Positions 1 to 6,638 are shown, counted from the stretch's first letter. The stretch: DNA of 8,807 nt from an uncultured Bacteroidales bacterium (GCA_946619625.1 CAMOMF010000032.1:1-8807), one strand, 5' to 3'. Program-made: numbers and translations. Notes: generated by a model not told the origin, from the letters alone.

Positions 1-1161
1 CAGTTGCACGACATAGACGAAGCGGGATTGTACAAACATGAACGCATTATCATCACGCCACAATCGTCAGAGATTGAGGTGGAAGGCGGCGAAGAAGTGA
101 TAAATTTCTGCGCCAACAACTACCTCGGTTTGGCTGACAACAAGGAACTGATAGAAGCCGCCAAACGGTGCATGGACGCTCGAGGGTACGGCATGTCGTC
201 GGTACGTTTCATCTGCGGCACACAAGACACGCACAAACAGTTGGAACGTGCCATCTCGGACTTCTTCGGCACCGAGGATACTATTCTTTATGCCTCTTGT
301 TTCGATGCCAACGGCGGCTTGTTTGAGCCGCTGCTGACAGAGGAAGATGCCATCATCAGCGATGCGCTCAACCACGCCTCCATCATTGACGGTGTGCGTT
401 TGTGCAAGGCGCAGCGTTTCCGATACAAGAACGCCGACATGGCAGACCTGGAGGAGCAACTCCGCAAAGCGCAAGCCGCGCGCTTCCGCATCATCGCTAC
501 CGATGGCGTCTTTTCCATGGACGGCAACGTGTGCCCGCTGGATAAGATTTACGAACTGGCAAACAAATACAACGCGCTGGTCATGGTGGATGAAAGCCAC
601 TCCGCCGGCGTTGTGGGCAAGACCGGACACGGCGTGACCGAACGTTTCGGTTTGCGCGGCAGGATAGAGATTATCACCGGTACACTCGGCAAGGCTTTTG
701 GCGGAGCAGTGGGCGGGTTTACTACCGGCAAACAGGAGATTATCGACATGTTGCGCCAACGCAGCCGTCCTTACCTGTTCAGCAACTCATTGCCGCCAAT
801 GATTGCTGCGGCAGGTCTGAAGACGCTGGAACTGCTGACCCGAGACAACAGCCTTCAGGACCGTCTGCACGCCAATACCGACTATTTCGTGAACAGGATG
901 CTGCAAGCTGGTTTCGATTGCAAGCCTACAGAATCAGCCATTTGCGCCGTTATGCTGTATGATGCGCGTCTGTCACAGGAGTTCGCGGCAGCACTGCAGG
1001 AAGAGGGCGTGTACGTGACCGGCTTCTACTACCCCGTCGTGCCGCAAGGACAAGCGCGCATACGTGTACAACTCTCTGCCGCGCACACGAACGACCAATT
1101 GGACAAAGGAATCGCTGCCTTCATAAAGGTGGGCAAACAATTGGGCGTGCTTCCTGCATAA
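1..1161 (+). CDS. kbl: 2-amino-3-ketobutyrate CoA ligase (glycine C-acetyltransferase), 5' end off the window
   Basis: This PLP enzyme cleaves 2-amino-3-oxobutyrate with CoA to give glycine and acetyl-CoA, the second step of threonine degradation in the cytoplasm. The reading frame is open from base 1 and the first visible residues are QLHDIDEAGLYKHERI, so the true start lies upstream. Against the E. coli enzyme (398 aa) only some 10-15 residues are missing; the TTG at 4 is not a believable start. Visible family marks are FCANNYLGLA, SVRFICGTQ, the PLP-stacking His in SDALNHAS (codon 373-375), the Asp and His of VDESHSAG (589-591 and 598-600), and the Schiff-base Lys in TGTLGKAFGG (691-693, the counterpart of E. 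coli Lys244). The C-terminal GFYYPVVPQGQARIRVQLSAAHT is also typical of Kbl rather than of other alpha-oxoamine synthases such as BioF or HemA. tdh follows 54 bases downstream, which makes the assignment firm. Confidence 0.97.
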   Translation, partial: QLHDIDEAGLYKHERIIITPQSSEIEVEGGEEVINFCANNYLGLADNKELIEAAKRCMDARGYGMSSVRFICGTQDTHKQLERAISDFFGTEDTILYASCFDANGGLFEPLLTEEDAIISDALNHASIIDGVRLCKAQRFRYKNADMADLEEQLRKAQAARFRIIATDGVFSMDGNVCPLDKIYELANKYNALVMVDESHSAGVVGKTGHGVTERFGLRGRIEIITGTLGKAFGGAVGGFTTGKQEIIDMLRQRSRPYLFSNSLPPMIAAAGLKTLELLTRDNSLQDRLHANTDYFVNRMLQAGFDCKPTESAICAVMLYDARLSQEFAAALQEEGVYVTGFYYPVVPQGQARIRVQLSAAHTNDQLDKGIAAFIKVGKQLGVLPA

Positions 1162-1165
1162 TACG

Positions 1166-1209
1166 ACAACCATAACATAACCATAAGATAACCATAAGAT
1201 AACCATAAG
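1166..1209 (+). repeat. Tandem 11-bp repeat between kbl and tdh
   Basis: Three exact head-to-tail copies of ATAACCATAAG lie at 1177-1187, 1188-1198 and 1199-1209. A fourth, imperfect copy (ACAACCATAAC, 9 of 11 matching) lies at 1166-1176. The array fills nearly the whole gap between the kbl stop and the tdh ATG, leaving six bases (ATCAAA) before the start codon. The + strand is almost free of G and has no Shine-Dalgarno, so it may act as an unstructured A-rich leader. The period is close to one helical turn. Copy number could change by slippage; a regulatory effect is inference. Confidence 0.9.
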
Positions 1210-1215
1210 ATCAAA

Positions 1216-2247
1216 ATGAGGGCTTTAGTCAAGAGGAAAGCCGAGCGTGGCATCTGGATGGAAGAGGTACCCATGCCGGAAGTGGGAGTGAACGATGTGC
1301 TCATTCGCGTAAAAAAAGCCGCTATCTGCGGAACAGACCTGCATATGTACAAATGGGACCAGTGGTCACAGCAACACTGCACCCCACCCTACATCATGGG
1401 GCATGAGTTCGTGGGTATAGTGGAAGACATTGGTCCGGGCGTACGCAACATACAGGTGGGTGAGCGTGTAACGGCAGAGGGACACATCGTGTGCGGACAG
1501 TGCCGCAACTGCCGCCGAGGCATGGGGCATGTGTGCGAGAACTCGTTGAGTGTGGGCATCTTCGGCAAAGATGGTGCTTTTGCTGAATACGTGACGATTC
1601 CCGAGTCCAACGTGGTCAAACTCAGACCCGAGATCCCCGATGATTTTGCAGCCATCATGGACCCGTTCGGCAACGCCACACACACCGCATTGGCTTTTCC
1701 TTTGTTAGGCGAGGACGTGCTCATTACCGGTGCAGGGTTGATCGGTACCATGGCGGCTGGCATTTGCCGTTTTGCCGGCGCGAAACATATAGTGGTAACG
1801 GACATCAACCCCCTTCGTCTGGGCATCGCCAAGCGGATGGGGGCTACGCTAACCGTAGATGGCTCCAAAGGCGAGACAGTGGAAGAAGCAATGAAAAAAC
1901 TGGGTATTCACGGCTTTGACGTGGGACTGGAGATGTCGGGGGCTCCCGCCGCCTTCAACGACATGGTGGCACATATGTACAAGGGCTCGAATATTGCACA
2001 ATTGGGTATTCTGCCCGAAAACACGCAGGCGGATTGGTCCAAGATTATCTTCAATGCCCTTACTATCAAGGGAATCACCGGCAGGCATATGTGGGAGACT
2101 TGGTACATGATGGAGCAGATGTTGCTGGGCGGATTGGATCTGTCACCAGTGATTACGCACCATTTCCCCTTCGAGAACTTCCAGCTGGGCTTTGATGTAA
2201 TGGAGAGCGGAAAATGCGGAAAAGTAATCCTCGAAATCAGCGACTAA
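1216..2247 (+). CDS. tdh: L-threonine 3-dehydrogenase (zinc, NAD-dependent)
   Basis: This enzyme oxidises L-threonine with NAD+ to 2-amino-3-oxobutyrate, the unstable substrate of Kbl. It belongs to the zinc medium-chain dehydrogenases. At 343 aa it is almost the same length as E. coli Tdh (341 aa), and the key residues fall at the same numbers. The catalytic zinc site has Cys38 in AAICGTDLHMYKWD and His63-Glu64 in GHEFVG. The structural zinc is bound by Cys93, Cys96, Cys99 and Cys107, and His90 is also kept. DPFGNATHTAL (149-159) is the threonine dehydrogenase signature after the catalytic domain. The Rossmann fold has GAGLIG at 172-177, and Asp196 is placed to bind the NAD ribose, which argues for NAD rather than NADP. 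The ATG at 1216 directly follows the 11-bp repeat array. The gene shares strand and pathway with kbl, and no terminator is visible between them, so co-transcription is likely. Confidence 0.97.
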   Translation: MRALVKRKAERGIWMEEVPMPEVGVNDVLIRVKKAAICGTDLHMYKWDQWSQQHCTPPYIMGHEFVGIVEDIGPGVRNIQVGERVTAEGHIVCGQCRNCRRGMGHVCENSLSVGIFGKDGAFAEYVTIPESNVVKLRPEIPDDFAAIMDPFGNATHTALAFPLLGEDVLITGAGLIGTMAAGICRFAGAKHIVVTDINPLRLGIAKRMGATLTVDGSKGETVEEAMKKLGIHGFDVGLEMSGAPAAFNDMVAHMYKGSNIAQLGILPENTQADWSKIIFNALTIKGITGRHMWETWYMMEQMLLGGLDLSPVITHHFPFENFQLGFDVMESGKCGKVILEISD

Positions 2248-2252
2248 GACGG

Positions 2253-2280
2253 TTTGGCACGATGTTTGGCGTAATATTTG
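2253..2280 (+). promoter_or_regulatory. Possible Bacteroidales-type promoter before the M16 peptidase gene
   Basis: The 65-base gap after tdh contains TTTG at 2253-2256, a second TTTG at 2265-2268, and TAATATTTG at 2272-2280. These resemble the TTTG (-33) and TAnnTTTG (-7) elements of the Bacteroidota primary sigma factor. The match is imperfect: three bases rather than two separate TA from TTTG, and the spacing is shorter than the usual 19-21 bases. An A-run at 2294-2301 then leads to the ATG at 2313. The peptidase may therefore have its own promoter, but read-through from tdh is equally possible. Confidence 0.3.
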
Positions 2281-2312
2281 TAACGACTAATCACAAAAAA
2301 AACTAAGATAGA

Positions 2313-5204
2313 ATGAAAAGATTATTTACAGGACTATTGGCTCTGATGAGCCTGTCTGTTTTCGCAACAGACCTCCCCAAAGAATTACAGCAGTACAAGC
2401 TGGAGAACGGCTTGACGGTTATCCTGTGGGAAGACCATGACCAGCCCGACGTGACGGGGTATGTAGTGGTTCGGGCAGGGGCCATCGACGAGCCCGCCGA
2501 ATACACCGGCCTGGCACACTACTTGGAGCACATGCTCTTCAAGGGTACGCAGCGAATAGGGGCAGTGGATTGGGAAAAAGAACAGCCTATCTACGACTCT
2601 ATTATTGCGCTGTACGACCAATACTCCGATGCCACGGACCCGAAAGTACGCGAGCAACTGGCTACACAGATTAACCAATGCTCGATGCGTGAAGCCAAAG
2701 TGTCCACCACGGAGGATTTCTTCAACCTGCTGGACAACATCGGTGCTGAGGGCGTTAACGCCTACACCAGCTATGACCTGACGGCATACCACAACTCTTT
2801 CCCGCCGTCTGAGATGTACCGCTGGCTGAGCATCTTCTCCGAGCGCTTCATCAATCCGGTGTTCCGTACCTTCCAAGCGGAATTGGAGAACGTGTTCGAG
2901 GAGTACAACATGTACGCCAACGAGCCGTCTTCGCAGGTACAGAAGAAATTCCTTGAGAAAATTTACGAAGGGCATGCCTACCAGCGCGACGTTATCGGTC
3001 TGCCCGAGCACTTGAAGAACCCGCGTCTAAGCAAACTGATTGAGTTCTACAACACGTGGTATGTGCCTAACAACATGGCGCTCATTCTGGTAGGTGATTT
3101 CGATTCGGAGAAAACCAAGCCTATGATTGCAGAGACTTTCTCCCGCCTGAAAGCCAAAGAGCTGCCCGAGCGTACTAAATTCAATGTGGTGAATTTCAAG
3201 GGCAACCCGCAATACAGTTACAAACTGGGCTACAACCCGATGCTGGTATGGGCGTATGATGGTGTCAAAGAAGGCGATGAGGACCAGTTGCCGCTGGAGT
3301 TCGTCATCTCCCTGCTCAGCAATGGTGTAGAGACCGGTCTGCTGGATAAACTGACTATTGACGGTGATGTACAGTTTGCAGGTGCGTTCCTTGACTCGCG
3401 CCGCGACATGGGGCGTATTGTCATTGAGGCTGTGCCTTACTATGACGTCAACCAGCGTATGTTTGATGACAACAAGACTACGGAGAAAATCATCCGCAAA
3501 GAGATTGACAAACTGAAGAACGGTGAGATTGAAGACTGGCGTATCGCTTCGGTCAAAAAGATGTACGATGAGGCTGTCAAACTGGCGTTTGAAAACTCTT
3601 CCTCCAAGATGAGTGCGTTGGTTCACTGCTTCACCTATGATCAGCCGCTGACCTCAATCTTCGAAGAGAATGATAAGATTCAAGCCCTTACCAAAGAGCA
3701 GATTATGGCAACGGCAAAGAAGTTCTTCAATGCAGACCATATGACTATCTCCTTCGATGAAGGTTCCATGAAAGTCAGTCCGCTGCCGAAGCCCAAGATT
3801 CAGCCTCTTGACCCTGTAAAGGGTGCTGTTACTGAGTATGCCAAAGAGTTCATGCAGTTGCCTCGCGGCGAAGTGAAACTGACGTACAACAATTTTGCAG
3901 ACGTACAGGTGCGCGACCTGGGTGACAATGTAACCCTCCGCTACACCCCCAACAACAAGAACGATATCTTCACGCTGACATTGCGTTACGGAATCGGTGA
4001 GGACAAGATGCCGATGTTGCCTTATGTTGTCGCCCTCATGAACACGGCAGGCGTGATGCCTAACACCGAGGCGCAAGAGTACAACCGACAGATGGCAGAG
4101 TTGGGCGCTTCCGTCGGTTACGACTGTGACGACAGTTACTTCTATATCTCTATCTCCGGCGAGGACAAGAACCTCGAGAAGATAATGGCATTGGTAACCC
4201 GCCAATTGATTATGCCGAAACTGGAGCAGAAACAGTTGGATAACATTATCGGTAGTGTCTTCTTCAGTCGCTGGAACCGTCAGAAACGTAATGCTGCACA
4301 GCGCTCCGCCCTCATGCAGTACGCTTTATACGGCGACAAGTCGTCTTACATTGACGAGGTGAAGTTTGGTGACATCTACGCACTGTCTCTGCCGAAGATT
4401 CAGTCCCTGATTGCACAGGCTCGCGAGTATGCACTGGACGCACGTTACTGCGGTACACGCACACCGGAAGAGGTGGCTGCCGCTCTGCCTTTGACCGAAG
4501 GTATGAAGCCCTCTACTTCACCGGTAATCAAAGACCGCAAGACCTACACCAAGAACACCATCCTGTTCCTGCCGAACAATAACGTACAACAAGCTGACCT
4601 CTACCTGTACATCAATGGTCGCCCGTACAATATCGAAAGCGATGTTGTTTCTGACGCGTTCAACCAGTATTTCTCAGGTGGTTTCTCGGGCATCGTGATG
4701 AACGAGATTCGTACCAAGCGCTCGATGGCATACACCGCCTACGGACAGGATGTAACGCCTATCATGCAAGGTAAGGATTGCTACTTTATCGGTTATGTAG
4801 GTTCGCAGTCTGACAAAGTGGTCGATGTGGTCAAAGTGTATATGGACCTGCTGAACAACATGCCGATTGACTCTACCGGAATAGAGAACATCAAGATAGC
4901 GTTGCGTCAGAGTGCACAGACCGCCAAACCGTCCATGCGTGGCAAAGCCGGCACGTTTGCCTACTGGCAGCGACTGGGGTACCAGGATGACCCCGCCCGC
5001 GTCAATGCCGACAAGATCAACAACCTCACCTTCAGCCAGATTGAACAGTTCTACAAAGAGAACATCCAGGGCAAACCTGTCACGCTGATACTGATGGGCG
5101 ACCCCAAGAAGATTAACCTGAAGGAGATTGAAGCCGTACTGGGCTGCAAGACAACGAAACTGAGTCCGACGAAGTTGTTTGCGCCGATGGACCTCGACTT
5201 CTGA
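2313..5204 (+). CDS. Secreted M16 family zinc metallopeptidase (insulinase/pitrilysin type)
   Basis: A 963-residue two-halved M16 peptidase, probably periplasmic or membrane-associated, that degrades peptides inside a clam-shell chamber. The start MKRLFTGLLALMSLSVFATD is a type I signal peptide with likely cleavage after Ala18. The inverted zinc motif is HYLEH: His69 and His73 bind zinc and Glu72 is the catalytic base. The third ligand is most likely Glu197, seven residues after Glu190 in ELENVFEE, matching the E-x6-E spacing of pitrilysin and insulysin. The distance from HYLEH to Glu197 is about 120 residues rather than the roughly 76 of pitrilysin, because of a polar insertion (about residues 80-130) that I associate with Bacteroidales homologues. 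YVPNNMALILVGDFD (about 250-264) opens the first M16_C domain. The C-terminal half lacks the zinc site but keeps the substrate-contacting pair Arg800 and Tyr807, spaced as in insulysin. The substrate is unknown, and a link to threonine breakdown is only by neighbourhood. Confidence 0.95.
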   Translation: MKRLFTGLLALMSLSVFATDLPKELQQYKLENGLTVILWEDHDQPDVTGYVVVRAGAIDEPAEYTGLAHYLEHMLFKGTQRIGAVDWEKEQPIYDSIIALYDQYSDATDPKVREQLATQINQCSMREAKVSTTEDFFNLLDNIGAEGVNAYTSYDLTAYHNSFPPSEMYRWLSIFSERFINPVFRTFQAELENVFEEYNMYANEPSSQVQKKFLEKIYEGHAYQRDVIGLPEHLKNPRLSKLIEFYNTWYVPNNMALILVGDFDSEKTKPMIAETFSRLKAKELPERTKFNVVNFKGNPQYSYKLGYNPMLVWAYDGVKEGDEDQLPLEFVISLLSNGVETGLLDKLTIDGDVQFAGAFLDSRRDMGRIVIEAVPYYDVNQRMFDDNKTTEKIIRKEIDKLKNGEIEDWRIASVKKMYDEAVKLAFENSSSKMSALVHCFTYDQPLTSIFEENDKIQALTKEQIMATAKKFFNADHMTISFDEGSMKVSPLPKPKIQPLDPVKGAVTEYAKEFMQLPRGEVKLTYNNFADVQVRDLGDNVTLRYTPNNKNDIFTLTLRYGIGEDKMPMLPYVVALMNTAGVMPNTEAQEYNRQMAELGASVGYDCDDSYFYISISGEDKNLEKIMALVTRQLIMPKLEQKQLDNIIGSVFFSRWNRQKRNAAQRSALMQYALYGDKSSYIDEVKFGDIYALSLPKIQSLIAQAREYALDARYCGTRTPEEVAAALPLTEGMKPSTSPVIKDRKTYTKNTILFLPNNNVQQADLYLYINGRPYNIESDVVSDAFNQYFSGGFSGIVMNEIRTKRSMAYTAYGQDVTPIMQGKDCYFIGYVGSQSDKVVDVVKVYMDLLNNMPIDSTGIENIKIALRQSAQTAKPSMRGKAGTFAYWQRLGYQDDPARVNADKINNLTFSQIEQFYKENIQGKPVTLILMGDPKKINLKEIEAVLGCKTTKLSPTKLFAPMDLDF

Positions 5205-5212
5205 CAATGAAT

Positions 5213-5261
5213 GTTCCGCCCGCTCTCTGAGTGGGCGGAACTGCTATTACTCTTTCTTTTT
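5213..5261 (+). terminator. Rho-independent terminator after the M16 peptidase gene
   Basis: GTTCCGCCC (5213-5221) pairs perfectly with GGGCGGAAC (5233-5241). The stem extends inward through a G-T pair and CTC/GAG to a 3-base TCT loop, giving about 13 pairs. A T-rich tract (about 5249-5261) follows. It begins nine bases after the peptidase stop codon and marks the end of the kbl-tdh-M16 block and the left border of the decayed island. Confidence 0.87.
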
Positions 5262-5284
5262 ATAGGTCGGCGACATTCAGACAG

Positions 5285-5521
5285 GCTTACCTATTTGGCG
5301 GTCTGGATGATTTTGCAGGGCAGATACGCACCAAGAACATCAGTAAAGGAGGTTTCACCTTTGCCAACGCACAGCATTTCTCCACCATCTTGCCGACCAT
5401 TGAATCCATGCCGGAGACGACATTTGATGAGATTGTCAATAACGCTCTGACCGACCAAATCAACGACCGTGAACTATTCATGAAAGGAATTGGCTATTCC
5501 TATTACTACGAGCAAGAGTAA
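5285..5521 (+). pseudogene. fic: Fic family AMP-transferase relic, N-terminus and catalytic core missing
   Basis: The frame ending in TAA at 5519-5521 carries two pieces of a Fic (filamentation induced by cAMP) protein. The first runs YLFGGLDDFAGQIRTKN, then ISKGGFTFANA, and ends at MPETTFDEIV; this is the usual segment before the Fic catalytic helix. Directly after it, in frame, comes ALTDQINDRELFMKGI with YSYYYE, which I recognise as the extreme C-terminus of the same family. The roughly 65 residues normally between them, including the HPFxxGNGR motif that positions the phosphate and supplies the catalytic His, are gone. The join lies near 5434-5443 and keeps the frame. Residues normally before YLF are also missing. 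The frame can be read back to a GTG at 5231, but that start is inside the terminator hairpin and is unlikely to be real. The product cannot catalyse AMPylation. Family identity is from motif recall, not a search. Confidence 0.83.
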
Positions 5522-5530
5522 ATGTTTACC

Positions 5531-5558
5531 GTAGAGCCATAGCGCGCTATGGCTCTAC
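5531..5558. repeat. GTAG palindrome, copy 1 (28 bp, perfect)
   Basis: The half-site GTAGAGCCATAGCG is followed directly by its exact reverse complement. As a single strand it folds into a 12-bp hairpin with a CGCG loop. Both strands start with GTAG, the tetranucleotide described at the base of REP hairpins recognised by RAYT transposases. This copy ends 12 bases before the transposase ATG, leaving only AAAGAAAATAAA as leader. It lies 9 bases after the fic relic stop. Confidence 0.96.
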
Positions 5559-5570
5559 AAAGAAAATAAA

Positions 5571-6107
5571 ATGGCTATGGATTTCAACCCGCAATTATAC
5601 AACGAAAAATACCGCATACCCACCAACCGCTTGACGGATGTAATATATGGTGTTGGTTTTTACCATATTGTCATCTGTACAAAAGACCGCCGCTATTTCT
5701 TTGGTAATATATACGACAATGAGATGCATTATTCATCTATAGGAGAATTTACAAAAAATAATATTGAACAACTATCGGAACATTATCCGGATGTTATCAT
5801 TCACAGATATCAAGTAATGCCAAACCACATTCATCTATTGTTACAAATTGTGCCCTCTGAAGAAGATAAACAACCAAATAAATTTGGCAAAATAGGCAGG
5901 TTAGGTGTTGTTATTAGGGGATTGAAATCTGGAATCAGTAAATGGGCAAATAAAAATTACATAGATTTTGCATGGCAGTCAAGGTTTTATGATTCAATCA
6001 TTAAACATCCCGAACAATTTAGTGAGACGGATTATTATATACAGAATAATGTTTTACGTTGGTCAGAGGATAAAATGAATACAAACACGCATCATGTAGA
6101 GCCATAG
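5571..6107 (+). CDS. REP-associated tyrosine transposase (RAYT-like, Y1 HUH family)
   Basis: A 178-residue single-strand DNA transposase of the IS200-like/COG1943 superfamily, RAYT branch. These enzymes nick at hairpins next to a short guide and join through a 5'-phosphotyrosine. The HUH metal site is VMPNHIHLLL with His86 and His88. The C-terminal WQSRFYDSIIKHPEQF, then DYYIQNNVLRW, matches the RAYT pattern; the nucleophile is most likely Tyr156 (Tyr155 possible). HIVICTKDRRYFFG (32-45) is the typical first strand. The ATG at 5571 follows an A-rich leader; Met3 is an alternative start. The gene is much richer in AT than kbl or tdh, a sign of transfer. It is flanked by identical GTAG palindromes: copy 1 just before the start, and copy 2 encoding the last residues VEP and the stop. 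No frame damage is seen, so it may be active, unlike its decayed neighbours. No accessory tnpB-like gene is present. Confidence 0.92.
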   Translation: MAMDFNPQLYNEKYRIPTNRLTDVIYGVGFYHIVICTKDRRYFFGNIYDNEMHYSSIGEFTKNNIEQLSEHYPDVIIHRYQVMPNHIHLLLQIVPSEEDKQPNKFGKIGRLGVVIRGLKSGISKWANKNYIDFAWQSRFYDSIIKHPEQFSETDYYIQNNVLRWSEDKMNTNTHHVEP

Positions 6108-6175
6108 CGCGCTATGGCTCTACCAGAAAAGGTACACAGCCGTACCGATATATTTTGATTTATCTGCTTGTTGAG
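6093..6175 (+). repeat. 83-bp direct repeat, left member (palindrome copy 2 plus right flank)
   Basis: This block matches 6804-6886 at an offset of 711 bases. Mismatches fall only at 6151, 6162, 6164, 6170 and 6174 (78 of 83 identical), and 6093-6150 is exact. It contains the palindrome, then CAGAAAA, then a second small inverted repeat GGTAC-ACAGCC-GTACC (6131-6146). From 6152 onward the left member is also coding sequence of the hsdS relic on the other strand, so the repeat reaches past the element into its neighbour. Confidence 0.92.
6096..6123. repeat. GTAG palindrome, copy 2, overlapping the transposase stop
   Basis: Base-for-base identical to copy 1. Its first 12 bases are read as GTA GAG CCA TAG, so the transposase ends VEP-stop inside the hairpin. 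Copies 1 and 2 thus delimit a unit of 593 bp (5531-6123) holding only the transposase gene. Its right flank is shared with copy 3 but not with copy 1. Confidence 0.96.
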
Positions 6176-6375
6176 ACTGATTTTCTCTTCTATTAGGCGC
6201 AATAACTGCCCTATTTTCTTCTGCTCTGCAAGGTCTGGTATATAAAGACTTAGCAGGCTTTAATTTTATCAGGAGACGTGTGGCGTATCTTTGTCTGCTG
6301 TGCTGCCGCACTTAACTGATTGCGTACCTGTGCGGACGAAATCAAGTAATAGCAGAAGTCAGGGTCAAGCAAGCC
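6152..6375 (-). pseudogene. hsdS: Type I restriction specificity subunit relic (3' part of hsdS)
   Basis: HsdS subunits choose the DNA target of type I restriction-modification complexes. On the minus strand one frame reads LDPDFCYYLISSAQVRNQL, then TKIRHTSPDKIKAC, and hits TAA at 6252-6250. A second frame resumes at 6244 with YIPDLAEQKKIGQLL, RLIEEKIS and LNKQINQN, ending at 6152. This is the conserved end of an HsdS recognition domain leading into the spacer helix. A one-base shift near 6244-6252 plus the stop separates the frames, so the gene is broken. Everything upstream of LDPDF is missing and replaced by an ATPase fragment. The 3' end is cut exactly where the transposase-linked repeat begins. 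No hsdM or hsdR is visible. Confidence 0.85.
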
Positions 6376-6464
6376 CCCTCTACAAGCAATGCACTCCTGC
6401 CGTCATTCTCCTGCTTCCACTGAAGAATTTGCTGATAGATTTTACGCTGAAAAACATGCTCCAT
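6372..6464 (-). pseudogene. N-terminal stub of an AAA (DUF4143-type) ATPase, cut before the Walker A motif
   Basis: On the minus strand an ATG at 6464 opens a 31-codon frame, MEHVFQRKIYQQILQWK then SALLVEGA, which resembles the start of the AAA_14/DUF4143 ATPases common in Bacteroidales. In those the next residues form the P-loop (RRVGKS or similar). Here the match stops after LLVEGA, and the sequence passes directly into hsdS sequence in another frame. A good Shine-Dalgarno (AAGGAG, then a 6-base gap) precedes the ATG. The initiation signals are therefore kept, but the gene is a stub that continues only about ten codons before a stop. Identity rests on recall of a short segment. Confidence 0.68.
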
Positions 6465-6491
6465 AAATTTCTCCTTTTCAAAAAACGCTGC

Positions 6492-6522
6492 AAACTAGTA
6501 AAAATAAATGACATATCCAAAT
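6492..6522 (-). promoter_or_regulatory. Likely Bacteroidales-type promoter for the ATPase stub
   Basis: On the minus strand TTTG (6522-6519) is followed after exactly 20 bases by TAGTTTG (6498-6492), close to the TTTG and TAnnTTTG elements of Bacteroidota promoters; the -7 element is one base short. The implied RNA start would lie about 20 bases before the ATG at 6464, leaving room for the AAGGAG site. Confidence 0.5.
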
Positions 6523-6539
6523 AAAGAGAACGATTTTTC

Positions 6540-6638
6540 TATCTTTCCCCGTCATTTTTATTCGGGAATTGCTATCTTTCCCCGATATTTTTAGGATAAT
6601 TATGCTATTTCTCCCCGTTGTTTACCCCAAATACTTTC
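6540..6638. repeat. Three repeats with a 33-bp period, core TATCTTTCCCCG
   Basis: TATCTTTCCCCG begins at about 6540 and again at 6573, and the variant TATTTCTCCCCG begins at 6606, so the spacing is 33 bases both times. After the core each of the first two units has two variable bases, ATTTTT or a close variant, and ends in GC; the rest is diverged. Read on the minus strand the motif is CGGGGAAAGATA, and the array starts at the very end of the recombinase relic and runs away from it. Accessory binding sites for the recombinase are one possible explanation. Confidence 0.7.

Noticed and set aside
67..759. 230-codon minus-strand open frame inside kbl
   Set aside because: It is antisense to a clearly conserved PLP enzyme and shows no motif of its own; a codon-bias shadow.
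5211..5450. 79-codon + strand frame beginning in the terminator
   Set aside because: It overlaps the Fic homology in a different frame and has no recognisable content.
6120..6311. 63-codon minus-strand open frame over the hsdS relic
   Set aside because: Its protein is a shifted reading of the hsdS tail; the true homology lies in the other minus-strand frames.
6291..6524. 77-codon + strand open frame in the island
   Set aside because: It has no recognisable motif and runs antisense to the hsdS and ATPase relics, which explain the sequence better.
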